A stretch of 64,000 bases of DNA from Nocardioides sp. 1609 (GTDB lineage Bacteria > Actinomycetota > Actinomycetes > Propionibacteriales > Nocardioidaceae): contig NZ_SPUJ01000003.1 of assembly GCF_004522105.1 (NCBI RefSeq), positions 62,001 to 126,000 on the forward strand. Direction: 5' to 3'. Shown here one piece after another: positions 47,363 to 56,319 of this stretch (position 1 is the first letter of the stretch; every line of letters begins with the position of its first letter). A program made the position numbers and the translations under genes. The notes under the pieces were generated by a model, which saw only the letters and a list, made by a program, of their open reading frames with translations, ran no database searches and was not told where the DNA came from.

Positions 47363-47458
47363 GCGTCCACAGCCAGAGTTATCCACAGGCTTCTCCACAC
47401 CTGTGGAACGAATGACACGCATGTAGTTATCCACCGGTTGTTCCACAGCTGTGGACAA
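47363..47458. other. DnaA-box cluster in convergent gap
   Basis: Within 96 bp: TTATCCACA at 47379-47387, TTCTCCACA at 47391-47399, TTATCCACC at 47427-47435, and on the minus strand TTGTCCACA at 47450-47458, plus weaker sites at 47363 and 47439. Two are exact consensus and two have one mismatch. The flanking genes (crgA, rhomboid) are convergent, so no promoter lies here. A role in DnaA titration or replication control is inference. Confidence 0.7.
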
Positions 47459-47474
47459 CTGCCCCCACGACGAC

Positions 47475-47506
47475 GCCGACCCGTCAGTGATCGCTGACGG
47501 GTCGGC
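47475..47506. terminator. perfect bidirectional hairpin terminator
   Basis: Arms gccgacccgtcag (47475-47487) and ctgacgggtcggc (47494-47506) pair perfectly over 13 bp around a 6-nt loop tgatcg. It lies between convergent crgA and the rhomboid gene and can stop both transcripts. Confidence 0.85.
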
Positions 47507-47544
47507 GGGCGTGGGACCGGGGTGGAGACGGGGCGGGGGTGGGC

Positions 47545-48504
47545 TCAGGCCAGGGCGGCCGAGCGGGCGATCACGGCGAGGGCCAGCAGTGCCGTGAAGG
47601 CGAAGAGCAGGCACCCCTGCACGACCGCCCGGCGGGGACCACGCGGGGCGTAGATGAGCGCTGCCGTCACGACGACGCCGCCGACCAGGCCACCGAGGTG
47701 GCCCTGCCAGGAGATGCTGAGGCCGGGCAGGAAGGTGATGACGACGTTGACGAGCAGCAGCCCGCCGATGCTCCGCAGGTCGCTGCCGACCTTGTGGACG
47801 ATCACGGCGAAGGCGCCGAAGAGCCCGAAGATCGCCGTGGAGGCGCCGAGCGTGTAGCCCTCGGTGCCGGAGAGCCAGTAGACCGCGACCGAGCCGGACA
47901 GGCCCGAGAGCAGGTAGAGCGCGACGAACCGGAGCCGACCGAGAGCGGCCTCGAGCTGCGGTCCGAGCACGTAGAGCGAGAGCATGTTGGCCCCGATGTG
48001 CCAGACCTGCTCGTGGGTGAACATGCTGGTGACGAGCTGCCAGTAGGCGCCGTCCGCGACACCGGGCACCCAGCTGCCGTCGCCGCCGCCGACCATGGCG
48101 CACGAGGCGGCGGACTCCACGCCGCGCCAGTACGACGCGGGGTCGGAGACCGACTCGCAGATGCCGCGCGCCGAGATGGCCAGGCGGCCCAGGAGCGGGC
48201 TCTGCGACCACCCCGTGACCACGATCGCCAGCCAGACGGCGAGGTTCGTCCCGATCAGGACGAACGACGTGAGGGCCGGGTTGGCCGAGCGGGCGCCGCC
48301 GTACGCGCCCTGGGCCTGCCGGGTGGTGCGGGCGCCCTCGGCGATGCACGTGGGGCACTGGAACCCGACGGCGGCGTCGCGCATGCAGTCGGGGCAGATC
48401 GGGCGCTCACACCGCTGGCAGCGGATGTGCGCCTCACGCCCGGCGTGCCGGTAACAGACCGGGACGCCGGGCGCAGGAGGCCCCGCAGGGCCGGAGGTGC
48501 TCAA
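47545..48504 (-). CDS. rhomboid intramembrane serine protease
   Basis: 319 residues. An N-terminal Cys-rich module (CYRHAGREAHIRCQRC and CPDCM, then CPTC) resembles a B-box-type zinc finger. Six to seven TM helices follow, with MFTHEQVWHIGANMLSLY, the catalytic Ser in YTLGASTAIFGLF (GxS context) and the His in ISWQGHLGGLVGG. The usual GASG is GAST here. It cleaves membrane substrates. It is convergent with crgA, downstream of ppiA. Confidence 0.92.
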   Translation of the reverse strand: MSTSGPAGPPAPGVPVCYRHAGREAHIRCQRCERPICPDCMRDAAVGFQCPTCIAEGARTTRQAQGAYGGARSANPALTSFVLIGTNLAVWLAIVVTGWSQSPLLGRLAISARGICESVSDPASYWRGVESAASCAMVGGGDGSWVPGVADGAYWQLVTSMFTHEQVWHIGANMLSLYVLGPQLEAALGRLRFVALYLLSGLSGSVAVYWLSGTEGYTLGASTAIFGLFGAFAVIVHKVGSDLRSIGGLLLVNVVITFLPGLSISWQGHLGGLVGGVVVTAALIYAPRGPRRAVVQGCLLFAFTALLALAVIARSAALA

Positions 48505-48514
48505 CGAGCCAAGC

Positions 48515-49036
48515 TCACTTCTCGGAGCCGCCGACGATCTCGACGGACTCGATCACGACGGGCTCGACCGGGCGGTCGCCCGCGGCGGTCGGCGTCGCAC
48601 CGATGGCGTCGACGACGTCGCGCGAGGCCTGGTCGGCGACCTCGCCGAAGATCGTGTGCTTGCGGTTCAGCCACGGGGTCGCACCGAGGGTGACGAAGAA
48701 CTGCGAGCCGTTCGTGCCCGGCCCGGCGTTCGCCATCGCGAGCAGGTAGGGCTTGTCGAAGACGAGCTCGGGGTGGATCTCGTCCTTGAACGTGTAGCCC
48801 GGGCCGCCGGTGCCGGTGCCGATCGGGCACCCGCCCTGGATCATGAAGCCCGAGATGACGCGGTGGAAGCCGAGCCCGTCGTAGAACTTGCCGGTGCGGC
48901 CGTCGGGCGTGCTGTACGCCTTCTCGCCCGTGGCGAGGCCGGTGAAGTTGGCGACCGTCTCGGGCGCGTGGTTCGGGAACAGGTCGATCGTGATGTCGCC
49001 CCTGTTCGTCTTGAGGATGGCCTGCTGGTCAGCCAT
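48515..49036 (-). CDS. ppiA: cyclophilin-type peptidyl-prolyl isomerase
   Basis: 173 residues. The cyclophilin pattern FHRVISGFMIQGGCPIGTG followed by FVTLGATPWLNRKHTIFGEV includes catalytic Arg, Gln and Trp/His residues. No signal peptide; it should be cytoplasmic. Start ATG 49036 gives the typical MADQQAILKTNRGDI N-terminus. The rhomboid gene begins 10 nt after its stop, on the same strand. Confidence 0.95.
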   Translation of the reverse strand: MADQQAILKTNRGDITIDLFPNHAPETVANFTGLATGEKAYSTPDGRTGKFYDGLGFHRVISGFMIQGGCPIGTGTGGPGYTFKDEIHPELVFDKPYLLAMANAGPGTNGSQFFVTLGATPWLNRKHTIFGEVADQASRDVVDAIGATPTAAGDRPVEPVVIESVEIVGGSEK

Positions 49037-49243
49037 GACTGCCCTTCGTGGTCGGGGTGATGAGGTGGGACGTGCGCACGCGCGCCCGTGGTGGACGCGC
49101 GTTCGTGCACCCGATCCTGCCACGCCGCCCACAGCCGCGGCGCCGGGCTCACCCGACCTGGGGTGGTCGGCGTTTGTCGCGACGTGGTTGGCTGGTCCTC
49201 CACGCAGACGTACGGCCGCGAGGCCAGGAAAGGGAGGCTCGAC

Positions 49244-49978
49244 ATGGGACTCCGCAAGAAGAAGTCACTCGTCGACCAGGCCCGCACGCAGGCCAGCGAC
49301 TACGTCGACGCCCTCAAGCCGCACGTCGAGTCGGCTCTCGAGCAGGCCAAGGACTTCGTCCAGGACACCGCGATCCCCGCGATCCACGACGCGCGCGACA
49401 AGGCCGGCCCCGTGCTGGCCGACGCTCGTGACAAGGCGGGCCCCGCTCTCGCCGACGCCCGGGCGAAGGCCGCGCCGATCGTCGCCGGTGGCGCCGCGCT
49501 CGCCGTCGAGAAGGCCTCCGAGGTCCGCGAGAAGGCGGCCCCGCTCGTCGCGAGCGGCGCCTCGGTGGCCGCTGCGAGGGCGACCCAGGCCCGCGAGCTC
49601 GCCGACACCCAGGTCGCCAGGATCAAGGGCGAGGAGCCGAAGAAGAAGGGCAAGCTGAAGAAGTTCGCCCTCCTCGCGATCATCGCCGGCGCCGTCGCCT
49701 TCGTCGCCAAGAAGCTCCAGGGCGGCAAGGACGACAACTGGCAGTCCTCCTACAAGCCGACGCCGGCCCCCGCGCCCAAGCCGGCGGCCAAGCCGGCCAC
49801 CGCGCCGACCGCGACGCCGGTCACGCCCGCCACCACCACGATCGACGACTCGGCAGGCGCCGCGCCCGACGAGGCGATCGCCGACGCCGCCGAGGCGCCG
49901 CACCCGGTGACGACGCCCGACGAGCCGGCCGAGATCGTCGACATCGACCCCGACGACAAGCCGAACACGCCCGACTGA
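49244..49978 (+). CDS. helical membrane-anchored protein, DUF5324-like
   Basis: 244 residues. The first 130 residues are amphipathic Ala/Lys/Glu/Asp helix with heptad-like repeats such as ARDKAGPVLADARDKAGP. A short hydrophobic segment (KFALLAIIAGAVAFVAKK, about 145-162) may be a membrane anchor, followed by a long Pro/Ala/Thr tail. Streptomyces DUF5324 proteins in the same ppiA/rhomboid neighbourhood look similar. Function unknown. GGGAGG 6 nt before ATG 49244 fixes the start. Confidence 0.7.
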   Translation: MGLRKKKSLVDQARTQASDYVDALKPHVESALEQAKDFVQDTAIPAIHDARDKAGPVLADARDKAGPALADARAKAAPIVAGGAALAVEKASEVREKAAPLVASGASVAAARATQARELADTQVARIKGEEPKKKGKLKKFALLAIIAGAVAFVAKKLQGGKDDNWQSSYKPTPAPAPKPAAKPATAPTATPVTPATTTIDDSAGAAPDEAIADAAEAPHPVTTPDEPAEIVDIDPDDKPNTPD

Positions 49979-49996
49979 CCACGTCGAGCACCAGGC

Positions 49997-51016
49997 TCAG
50001 CCGCCCCGAGGACCCCGGTCCTCGGGGCGGTTCTGCTTGATCCAGTCGTCGATGCGCTCCCACCAGTCGAAGAGCCACTCGATGCGCGCCTCGCGCCCCT
50101 CCGGGATCTCCTCGCGCGGCACCTGCCACCACCGCATCACGATCTGCTTGTCCATCGGCAGCGCCCGCCAGAGGTCGCCGACGGTGAGCAGGTGGTCGAG
50201 CCCGGTGTGGGCGACGAGGACGACGTCGGCGTCCGGCGCCGCGTCCAGGGCCGCGATCAGTCCGCCCGGACGCGGGGCGAGCACGGTGGTCATCTGCTCG
50301 GCCCGCTGCGCCATCCGCTCGAGCCCGAGCCGCCGCAGCCGGGCGATCGCGCGGTCGCGACGCTCCTCGGTGAAGTTGCCGCCCTCGGGGAAGATCACGA
50401 AGGCGTCGTTCTCGTCGAGGCCGCTGGCCAGGGCGTGGATGAGGCTCGCGAGGTCGGCGTCCGGGCCAGGGTTCGGGGCGATGAAGCGGGCCGGGATCCG
50501 GTTCAGGAGGACGTCGACCGCCGGGTCCCAGGCCAGGGTGTCCTTCAGGACGACGCGCGGCTCGCGCTGGTACCAGTGCATCAGCGCGTGGATCAGCGTG
50601 AACGAGTCGCCCGGGCCGGCGTGCCGGCAGGCGACGAGGATCGGGACGCCGGGGTGGGCGTCCGGCGCCGGGCCATCCGTCGCGATCGACAGCTTGAGCA
50701 CGCGACGCGCCTCGCGGAAGAACACCCACATCACGCCCTGGACCAGGTCGTAGTGCACCCCCTCCCAGTACGGCGTCCGCACCCGGCGCCCGAAGCCCGA
50801 GGCCAGCCACCACCCGAGGAGCACGACGAGCACGAGCGCCTCCGTCGTCAGGTACAGCACGAGGAGCCACAGCAGCCTCAGCGCCCGCCACCGACCGGGC
50901 AGCACCGGCGAGAGGGCGGCCGCGAGCAGGAGCCACACCGGCAGGGTCACCCAGGTCACGACCGCGAGGCCGACCACCGCGGGGGCCAGGACGAGACGGC
51001 GGAACCCGTGCCTCAC
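49997..51016 (-). CDS. 1-acylglycerol-3-phosphate acyltransferase-like protein
   Basis: 339 residues. N-terminal hydrophobic segments (VLAPAVVGLAVVTWVTLPVW and LLWLLVLYLTTEAL) anchor an acyltransferase with HxxxxD (RHAGPGDSF, near residue 140) and the motif FPEGGNFTEERR. It would acylate lysophospholipid or glycerol phosphate. GTG 51016 overlaps the patatin TGA by 4 nt, so it is the last gene of a four-gene operon. Confidence 0.85.
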   Translation of the reverse strand: MRHGFRRLVLAPAVVGLAVVTWVTLPVWLLLAAALSPVLPGRWRALRLLWLLVLYLTTEALVLVVLLGWWLASGFGRRVRTPYWEGVHYDLVQGVMWVFFREARRVLKLSIATDGPAPDAHPGVPILVACRHAGPGDSFTLIHALMHWYQREPRVVLKDTLAWDPAVDVLLNRIPARFIAPNPGPDADLASLIHALASGLDENDAFVIFPEGGNFTEERRDRAIARLRRLGLERMAQRAEQMTTVLAPRPGGLIAALDAAPDADVVLVAHTGLDHLLTVGDLWRALPMDKQIVMRWWQVPREEIPEGREARIEWLFDWWERIDDWIKQNRPEDRGPRGG

Positions 51017-51846
51017 GCGGGGACGTCGCGGCCGTCGAGGTAGGCCGTGCACGCCTCGTAGGTCTGCTCGATGCGCCGCTCGACGCTGGCGAAGTCGCGC
51101 GAGGCGCGCAGGGTGTCGTCCTTCTCGGAGGTCCCCCGCGCCGGCAGCACGTGGCACTCGACGCCGTCGGGCAGCTCGTCGAGCTCGCGGACGAAGCGGT
51201 GCCGGCGGGCGATCTCGAAGGCGACCCGCGCCACCTCCCACGGCTTGCGCGGCGCCTCGAGCGGCCGGTCGAAGCGACCGACCTGGAGCACGAAGACCCG
51301 GGTGGCCCCCAGCGCGACGGCGCGGCCCAGCGGCACCGAGTTCACGATGCCGCCGTCGAGGTAGTGCTCGCCGTCGACCTCCGCGGGCGGCAGCAGCCCC
51401 GGGACGGCGGCGCTGGCGATCACCGCGGGCACGACCGGCCCGCTGGTGAACCAGTGCTCGGCCGCCCGCTCGATGCTGGCCGCGCAGACCTGGAAGCGCA
51501 CCGGCAGCTCCTCGAAGCGGACGTCGCCCAGCTCGTCGGCGAGCCGGCGGGCCAGCGGCTCGGCGCTGTACAGGTGGGTGCCGCTGGTGACCGCCCGACG
51601 CACCGTGCGCAGCGGGGTGTCCCCCAGGACGTCGCGTCCCGACGCCGCCGCGCCGCGCCACAGGTCGAGCAGCCGGTCGACGACGGCGAGCTCGGGCTCG
51701 CGGGCGACCAGGGCGCCGTTCATCGCGCCGATGCTGGTGCCCAGCACCAGGTCGGGCACCACCCCGTGCTCGAGCAGCGCGCGGACCATGCCGACCTCGA
51801 CCGCGCCGAGGACGCCGCCGCCGCCGAGCACGAACGCGGTGGTCAC
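51013..51846 (-). CDS. patatin-like phospholipase
   Basis: 277 residues. Patatin catalytic dyad: oxyanion GGGGVLGAVEVG and GTSIGAMNGAL (GxSxG Ser) near residue 38, with the Asp in DGGIVNSVPLG. RssA-type homologues hydrolyse lipids in the cytoplasm. It lies 2 nt after the DUF3817 stop and overlaps the acyltransferase, placing lipid remodelling in one operon. Confidence 0.92.
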   Translation of the reverse strand: MTTAFVLGGGGVLGAVEVGMVRALLEHGVVPDLVLGTSIGAMNGALVAREPELAVVDRLLDLWRGAAASGRDVLGDTPLRTVRRAVTSGTHLYSAEPLARRLADELGDVRFEELPVRFQVCAASIERAAEHWFTSGPVVPAVIASAAVPGLLPPAEVDGEHYLDGGIVNSVPLGRAVALGATRVFVLQVGRFDRPLEAPRKPWEVARVAFEIARRHRFVRELDELPDGVECHVLPARGTSEKDDTLRASRDFASVERRIEQTYEACTAYLDGRDVPA

Positions 51847-51848
51847 GC

Positions 51849-52223
51849 CTACGGGGTCGTGGCGGGTGTGTCGGCGCCGTGCTCGCGGCGCACGCGGGCC
51901 GTGGCGCGGTGCTCGGCCCAGAACGACAGCAGGGGCACGGTGCCGCACAGGAGGGTGACGGCGGTGTAGGGGATGTCCCAGTCGGCCCGGCGGGAGAGCA
52001 GGAAGGCGGCGAACAGGAAGATCATGTAGAGCCAGCCGTGCGCGACGCCGAGGTAGCTGGTGATCCAGGCGCCGAGCTCCTGGCCACCGGTGCCGTCCTC
52101 GAGGAGGTACTTCAGCGGCACCCCGACCAGGATCAGCACGACGAGCAGCACCCCGACGATCGTCGCCATGACGCGGTAGGCGAGCAGGGCCCGGCGGATG
52201 TCGGGTCTGGTCTCGAAGCTCAC
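51849..52223 (-). CDS. DUF3817 membrane protein
   Basis: 124 residues, three predicted TM helices (MATIVGVLLVVLILVGVPL, GWLYMIFLFAAFLLS, YTAVTLLCGTVPLLS). DUF3817 proteins usually flank cytochrome c oxidase or SURF1 genes and may be integral-membrane assembly factors (family knowledge). GTG 52223 overlaps the SURF1 TGA by 4 nt. Confidence 0.85.
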   Translation of the reverse strand: MSFETRPDIRRALLAYRVMATIVGVLLVVLILVGVPLKYLLEDGTGGQELGAWITSYLGVAHGWLYMIFLFAAFLLSRRADWDIPYTAVTLLCGTVPLLSFWAEHRATARVRREHGADTPATTP

Positions 52224-52960
52224 GTCGACGACGGTACCGGGTGCTCCGCGAGCGCCGGGGCACGGGACTCGCGCACGAAGCGCCACCAGATGAAGCCGGC
52301 GAAGGCACCGAAGACCCACCACTCGATGGCGTAGAGGATGTTCTTCAGCGCGGTGGTGCTGCTGGGCTCGGGGAGCTCCTCGAGGTCCCCGGCCGGGAGC
52401 CCGTCGATGCCGTCCTCGGCGACGGCGTAGGCGCCGTACAGGTCGCCGTCGACCCGCTGGACGAGGTCGGCGACCCGCAGCTGCGGGAAGACGTCGTCGG
52501 TCGGGTCCTCGTCGGTGGCACCGGTGCCCTCCGGCGGCTGCAGCCAGCCGGTCACCTCACCCGCACCGGACGGCGGCGCCGGCGCGTCGGCCGGGTCCTC
52601 GACCCACCCGCGCACCACCGGGACCGCGGGCTGGTCGGCAGCACCGCTGGTGATCGGCGTGACGACCCAGTAGCCGTCGACACCCTCGTGCCGGCGGTCG
52701 GCGACGAAGACCGTGGCGTCGGGCAGCCAGGTGCCGCTGATCTCGACCGGCTGGCCGACCCGGGCGGCCGGGAACCCGTCGTCGGGACCCAGGACGTCGG
52801 CCAGGGCCACCGGCTCGCCCTGGGTCAGGTCGACCCGCTCGTCGTCCCGGTGCTGCTGCCACGCCTCGTACTGCCACACGCCGAGCCCGCCCGCCACCAG
52901 CACGCACACGAGGCCCACCAGGTGCGCCCCCAGCATCCTCGGGGTCAGCAGCTCACGCAC
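52220..52960 (-). CDS. SURF1-family cytochrome oxidase assembly protein
   Basis: 246 residues. TM helices near the start (AHLVGLVCVLVAGGLGVWQ) and end (WWVFGAFAGFIWWRFV) flank the periplasmic domain with GTWLPDATVFV and GYWVVTPI, VPVVRGWV motifs of SURF1. It helps assemble aa3 oxidase. TACCCT sits 6 nt before GTG 52960, so the operon start is probably leaderless. Confidence 0.93.
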   Translation of the reverse strand: MRELLTPRMLGAHLVGLVCVLVAGGLGVWQYEAWQQHRDDERVDLTQGEPVALADVLGPDDGFPAARVGQPVEISGTWLPDATVFVADRRHEGVDGYWVVTPITSGAADQPAVPVVRGWVEDPADAPAPPSGAGEVTGWLQPPEGTGATDEDPTDDVFPQLRVADLVQRVDGDLYGAYAVAEDGIDGLPAGDLEELPEPSSTTALKNILYAIEWWVFGAFAGFIWWRFVRESRAPALAEHPVPSST

Positions 52961-52966
52961 CCCTCC

Positions 52967-52972
52967 AGGGTA
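52967..52972 (-). promoter_or_regulatory. -10 hexamer TACCCT, leaderless SURF1 operon
   Basis: TACCCT ends 6 nt before the SURF1 GTG. It is the only visible promoter for the SURF1-DUF3817-patatin-acyltransferase operon. Confidence 0.5.
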
Positions 52973-53098
52973 CGGAGCCGGTGGGGGAAGGCTCCGGTCG
53001 GGATGGTCCCGGCTGTCCGGGTCGCCGACCGCCCCGGACGACGAGCCGATCGGCCGGGACTGTCGCCCGGGCCGGCGCCGGTCTGCCACGATGCCGGG

Positions 53099-53884
53099 GT
53101 GATCCACCACCTCAACTGCGCGTCGTTCCACCCGCCGATCGTGGGCGCGATGGTGACGCACGTGCTGCTGGTCGAGCGGGCCGCGGGCCTGCTGCTGGTC
53201 GACACCGGGTTCGGGACCGCCGACGTGGCCTCCCCGCAGCGGCTCGGACGGGCGTTCAAGGCGCTGATGCGCCCCCAGCTGCGCGCCGACGAGACCGCGC
53301 TCGCGCAGGTCGCCGCGCTGGGGTACGCCGCGGACGACGTCACCGACATCGTGCTGACCCACATGGACCTCGACCACGTCGGGGGCATCTCCGACTTCCC
53401 CCGCGCCCGCGTGCACGTCTACGAGGCCGAGCTCGCCGCGGCGCGGGACCCGCACGGCATGGAGCACGGCCGCTACCTGGCGGCCCAGTGGAGGGACGCC
53501 GACTTCGTCACCCACGGCACCGGCGGTGGACAGGGCACCGGCGAGGACTGGTTCGGCTTCGAGTCGGTCACCGTGCTCGGCGACGACGTCCTCATGGTGC
53601 CGCTCGCCGGGCACTCCCGCGGGCACGCCCTGGTCGCGGTGCGCGACGGCGAGGGCTGGCTCGCGCACGCCGGCGACGCCTACTTCCACCGCGACGACCT
53701 CGCCGCCCCGCCGTCCGGGCCGCGCGCGCTGCGCGTCGTCCAGCGCCTGCTCGCCCAGGACGACGAGCGGCGCCTGGCCAACCGCGACCGCCTCGGCGAG
53801 CTCGTGCGCGGCGGCCACGACGGGCTGCGGGTGTTCAGCGCGCACGACCCGGTCGAGCTCGCGGCGTTCACCTCCGCGGGCTGA
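53099..53884 (+). CDS. metallo-beta-lactamase fold hydrolase
   Basis: 261 residues. The MBL zinc motif is VLTHMDLDHVGG (HxxxDH) with the Asp in LLVDTGFG, the His in VPLAGHSRGHAL and HAGDAYFH. The specific reaction (lactonase, glyoxalase, other) is not evident. Start GTG 53099; no ribosome site. It is divergent from SURF1 and convergent with the acyltransferase, 25 nt away. Confidence 0.88.
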   Translation: MIHHLNCASFHPPIVGAMVTHVLLVERAAGLLLVDTGFGTADVASPQRLGRAFKALMRPQLRADETALAQVAALGYAADDVTDIVLTHMDLDHVGGISDFPRARVHVYEAELAAARDPHGMEHGRYLAAQWRDADFVTHGTGGGQGTGEDWFGFESVTVLGDDVLMVPLAGHSRGHALVAVRDGEGWLAHAGDAYFHRDDLAAPPSGPRALRVVQRLLAQDDERRLANRDRLGELVRGGHDGLRVFSAHDPVELAAFTSAG

Positions 53885-53909
53885 CCGGCGACGAGTCCGT
53901 CGCCGGGGG

Positions 53910-56015
53910 CTACCGGCCCGGGGCGGAGCGTCGGGCCCGCTCCACGGCGGCCGGCACCCGCTCGACCAGGTACGGCGCCAGGGTGCGCACGAACGACGCC
54001 GTCAGGTGCGCCTTGTTGCGGTAGACCACGACGTTGCCGACGACCGGCAGGCAGGTCTCCTCGGTGCACATCAGGTCGCGCAGGTCGACCAGGGCCGAGC
54101 CCGGCGTCTGCTCCACCGCGCGGGCCAGGGCGTCGAACGGGCCGATCGCCTCGTCCCGGGCGCGGCTGCACCGGGCGACCGCCTCGCTCTCGTGCTCCTC
54201 GACGCACCGGACGACGTCCGCGGCGCCCGCCGGGTAGTCGCGCAGCGCCACCACCACGGCCCCCCGCGCGATCTCGGCCGCCCACGCCTCGTGGTGCCCG
54301 GCGACGGTCGCCTCGCGAGCGGTCTCGCCGGCCTCGGGCTCGGCGAGGTAGCCGCCCTGGTCGGCGGTCGTGAGGATGACGTCGTACGGCGGGCTCGCGG
54401 CCAGGTGCTCGGCGAGCGCCTGCTTCCACTCGCTGCACTCGCCGGCGTAGGTCTCGGTGCGGCCGCCCTGCGGCCGGGTGCCCCACGAGCAGCCGGCGCG
54501 GGTGGCGACGTCGACGTGCCACCCCAGCTCCGCCGCGAGGCTCTCGTACGCCGGCAGGTAGCCGTAGCTGTGGGAGTCCCCGACCGCGAGCACCCGCGGC
54601 GCCGCCGGGTCGTCGCTGCCGAACCCGCACAGCCGCAGCTCGGTCACCCCGAAGAACGCCCAGCAGTCCGGGTCGACGTAGTCGTCGATCGACGCGCTGG
54701 ACGGTGGCGGGACGAGCGTGTCGCCGAGGTCGTCGCACCCCGTCGACCGCGGGTCCATCGCCGCCGCCCCCAGGCAGTCGGCGTCGCCCGAGAGCAGCCG
54801 CGCCCGCGCCTCGGCGAGCTGGTCCTCCTGCTCGCGCACCGCGGACCGCGCGCCGAGGACGGCGATCGCCGCCACCGCCAGCGTGGTCACCAGGGTCGCG
54901 GCGAGCACGAGCGCGCCCCGGTGGCCGCCACGGAGACCGGGCGCGGATCGGAGCGGGTGCTCGACGTAGGCCGTCGAGGCCCAGGCCAGCACCACCGTCA
55001 CCACGGCGATGGCCAGCTTGTGCGCGGTGCCGAGGGGCTCGTCGGTGACGTACGGGACCAGGACGATCAGGGGCCAGTGCCACAGGTAGACCGCGTACGA
55101 GACGTCCCCGAGCCAGCTCACCGGCCGCCAGGTGCTCGCCCACGCCACGGGGCCCCGGTCGTGCGCGGCCAGCACCAGGACGGCGCCGAGCACCGGCACC
55201 AGCGCGACGGCGCCCGGGAACGCGCCACCGTCGAACGTCGCCGCGGAGACGAGGATCGCCCCGAGGCCGACCGCGCCGGCGACCTGCCGCGGCACCGGGC
55301 CGAGCCGCAGGCGGGTCGCCGCCAGCAGCGCGCCCGCCAGGAACTCCCACGCCCGGGTGAGGGTGGAGAAGTACGCGACGCCGGGATCGGTGCCGGTGCT
55401 CACCACCGACCAGGCCAGGCTGGCCGCCGCGAGGACGCCGAGCAGCGCGACCGGCCACCAGCGACGCGCCCGCTGCCCGGCCCGGCCGCGGGTGAGCAGC
55501 AGCCCGGCGACGAGCACGAGCGGGAGGGCGACGTAGAGCTGCTCCTCGACGGCGAGGCTCCAGTAGTGCTGCACCGGCGCCGGGGCGGCGTCGATCGCCA
55601 GGTAGTCGACGGCCTGGTCGGCGAGCACCCAGTTCTGGACGTAGAGCGCCGAGCCGGCGACCTGGTGAAGGAAGTCCTCGCGCGCGCTCAGCGGCACGAC
55701 CGTCAGGACGGCGACGGTGACGGCCGCCAGCACCAGCAGGGACGCCGGCAGCAGCCGTCGCGCACGGCGTGCCCAGAAGCGGCCGAGCCGGATCCGCCCG
55801 GTGCTCCCGAGCTCGGCCAGCAGGTGTCCCCCGATGAGGAACCCGGAGATGACGAAGAAGACGTCGACCCCCACGAAACCGCCACCGAGCCGGTTCGGCC
55901 ACAGGTGGTAGACGAGCACCAGGCCCACCGCCAGCGCCCGCAGACCCTGGATGTCGAGGCGCTGGGCACGACCGCTCACGGTGCCGGTGTCGCCCACGCT
56001 GCCTGCTGTGCTCAT
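53910..56015 (-). CDS. OafA/YrhL-type acyltransferase with SGNH domain
   Basis: 701 residues. Residues about 15-375 form a polytopic acyltransferase-3 domain (DIQGLRALAVGLVLVYHLWP with the catalytic His in YHLWP; VFFVISGFLIGGHLL; SYAVYLWHWPLIVL). The C-terminal external SGNH domain (about 400-690) has the catalytic Ser in AVGDSHSYGYLP near residue 480 and NKAHLT at the end. Such fused enzymes O-acetylate wall or secreted glycans. It sits alone between the MBL gene and tRNA-Ala. Confidence 0.93.
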   Translation of the reverse strand: MSTAGSVGDTGTVSGRAQRLDIQGLRALAVGLVLVYHLWPNRLGGGFVGVDVFFVISGFLIGGHLLAELGSTGRIRLGRFWARRARRLLPASLLVLAAVTVAVLTVVPLSAREDFLHQVAGSALYVQNWVLADQAVDYLAIDAAPAPVQHYWSLAVEEQLYVALPLVLVAGLLLTRGRAGQRARRWWPVALLGVLAAASLAWSVVSTGTDPGVAYFSTLTRAWEFLAGALLAATRLRLGPVPRQVAGAVGLGAILVSAATFDGGAFPGAVALVPVLGAVLVLAAHDRGPVAWASTWRPVSWLGDVSYAVYLWHWPLIVLVPYVTDEPLGTAHKLAIAVVTVVLAWASTAYVEHPLRSAPGLRGGHRGALVLAATLVTTLAVAAIAVLGARSAVREQEDQLAEARARLLSGDADCLGAAAMDPRSTGCDDLGDTLVPPPSSASIDDYVDPDCWAFFGVTELRLCGFGSDDPAAPRVLAVGDSHSYGYLPAYESLAAELGWHVDVATRAGCSWGTRPQGGRTETYAGECSEWKQALAEHLAASPPYDVILTTADQGGYLAEPEAGETAREATVAGHHEAWAAEIARGAVVVALRDYPAGAADVVRCVEEHESEAVARCSRARDEAIGPFDALARAVEQTPGSALVDLRDLMCTEETCLPVVGNVVVYRNKAHLTASFVRTLAPYLVERVPAAVERARRSAPGR

Positions 56016-56040
56016 CTCGCGCGGCCCTCGCGGCTGGTGG

Positions 56041-56116
56041 TGGTGGAGCCTAGGGGACTCGAACCCCTAACCCCCTGCTTGCAAAGCAGGTGCGCTACCA
56101 ATTGCGCCAAGGCCCC
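56041..56116 (-). tRNA. tRNA-Ala (TGC)
   Basis: 76 nt with encoded CCA. Acceptor arms GGGGCCT and AGGCTCC pair with one G-U, the anticodon loop TTTGCAA gives TGC, and the T loop is GGTTCGAGTCC. With tRNA-Ile it forms the classic near-origin tRNA pair beside gyrA. Confidence 0.96.
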
Positions 56117-56144
56117 GTGCGGTCACGCCGGACCGCGGATCAGG

Positions 56145-56273
56145 TCAGTGTGCCTTGCGGACCGTGTCGGTGGCCTCGGCCCAGAGGGCCTGCTCGTCAC
56201 GGCCGTCGGCCATCTTCTTGCGGACGACGACCGCGCCGGCAGCGGCGAGCGCGAGCAGCAGGATCTTCTTCAT
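56145..56273 (-). CDS. DLW-39 family small protein
   Basis: 42 residues, between tRNA-Ala and tRNA-Ile. The N-terminal [19 protein letters not shown] (membrane-associated) followed by [17 protein letters not shown] matches the DLW-39 family found next to gyrA in actinobacteria. Function unknown. GGAG 6 nt before ATG 56273 supports it. It is shorter than most gene callers' length cutoff and is easily missed. Confidence 0.85.
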   Translation of the reverse strand: MKKILLLALAAAGAVVVRKKMADGRDEQALWAEATDTVRKAH

Positions 56274-56319
56274 CGCATCTCCATCTCGCGCCGGATCGGG
56301 GGCAGCGGCCCCACGTGCG

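Noticed and set aside
53087..53092. CACGAT as a leaderless -10 for the MBL gene
   Set aside because: It lacks the leading T of the TANNNT pattern seen at other genes, so I did not call it.
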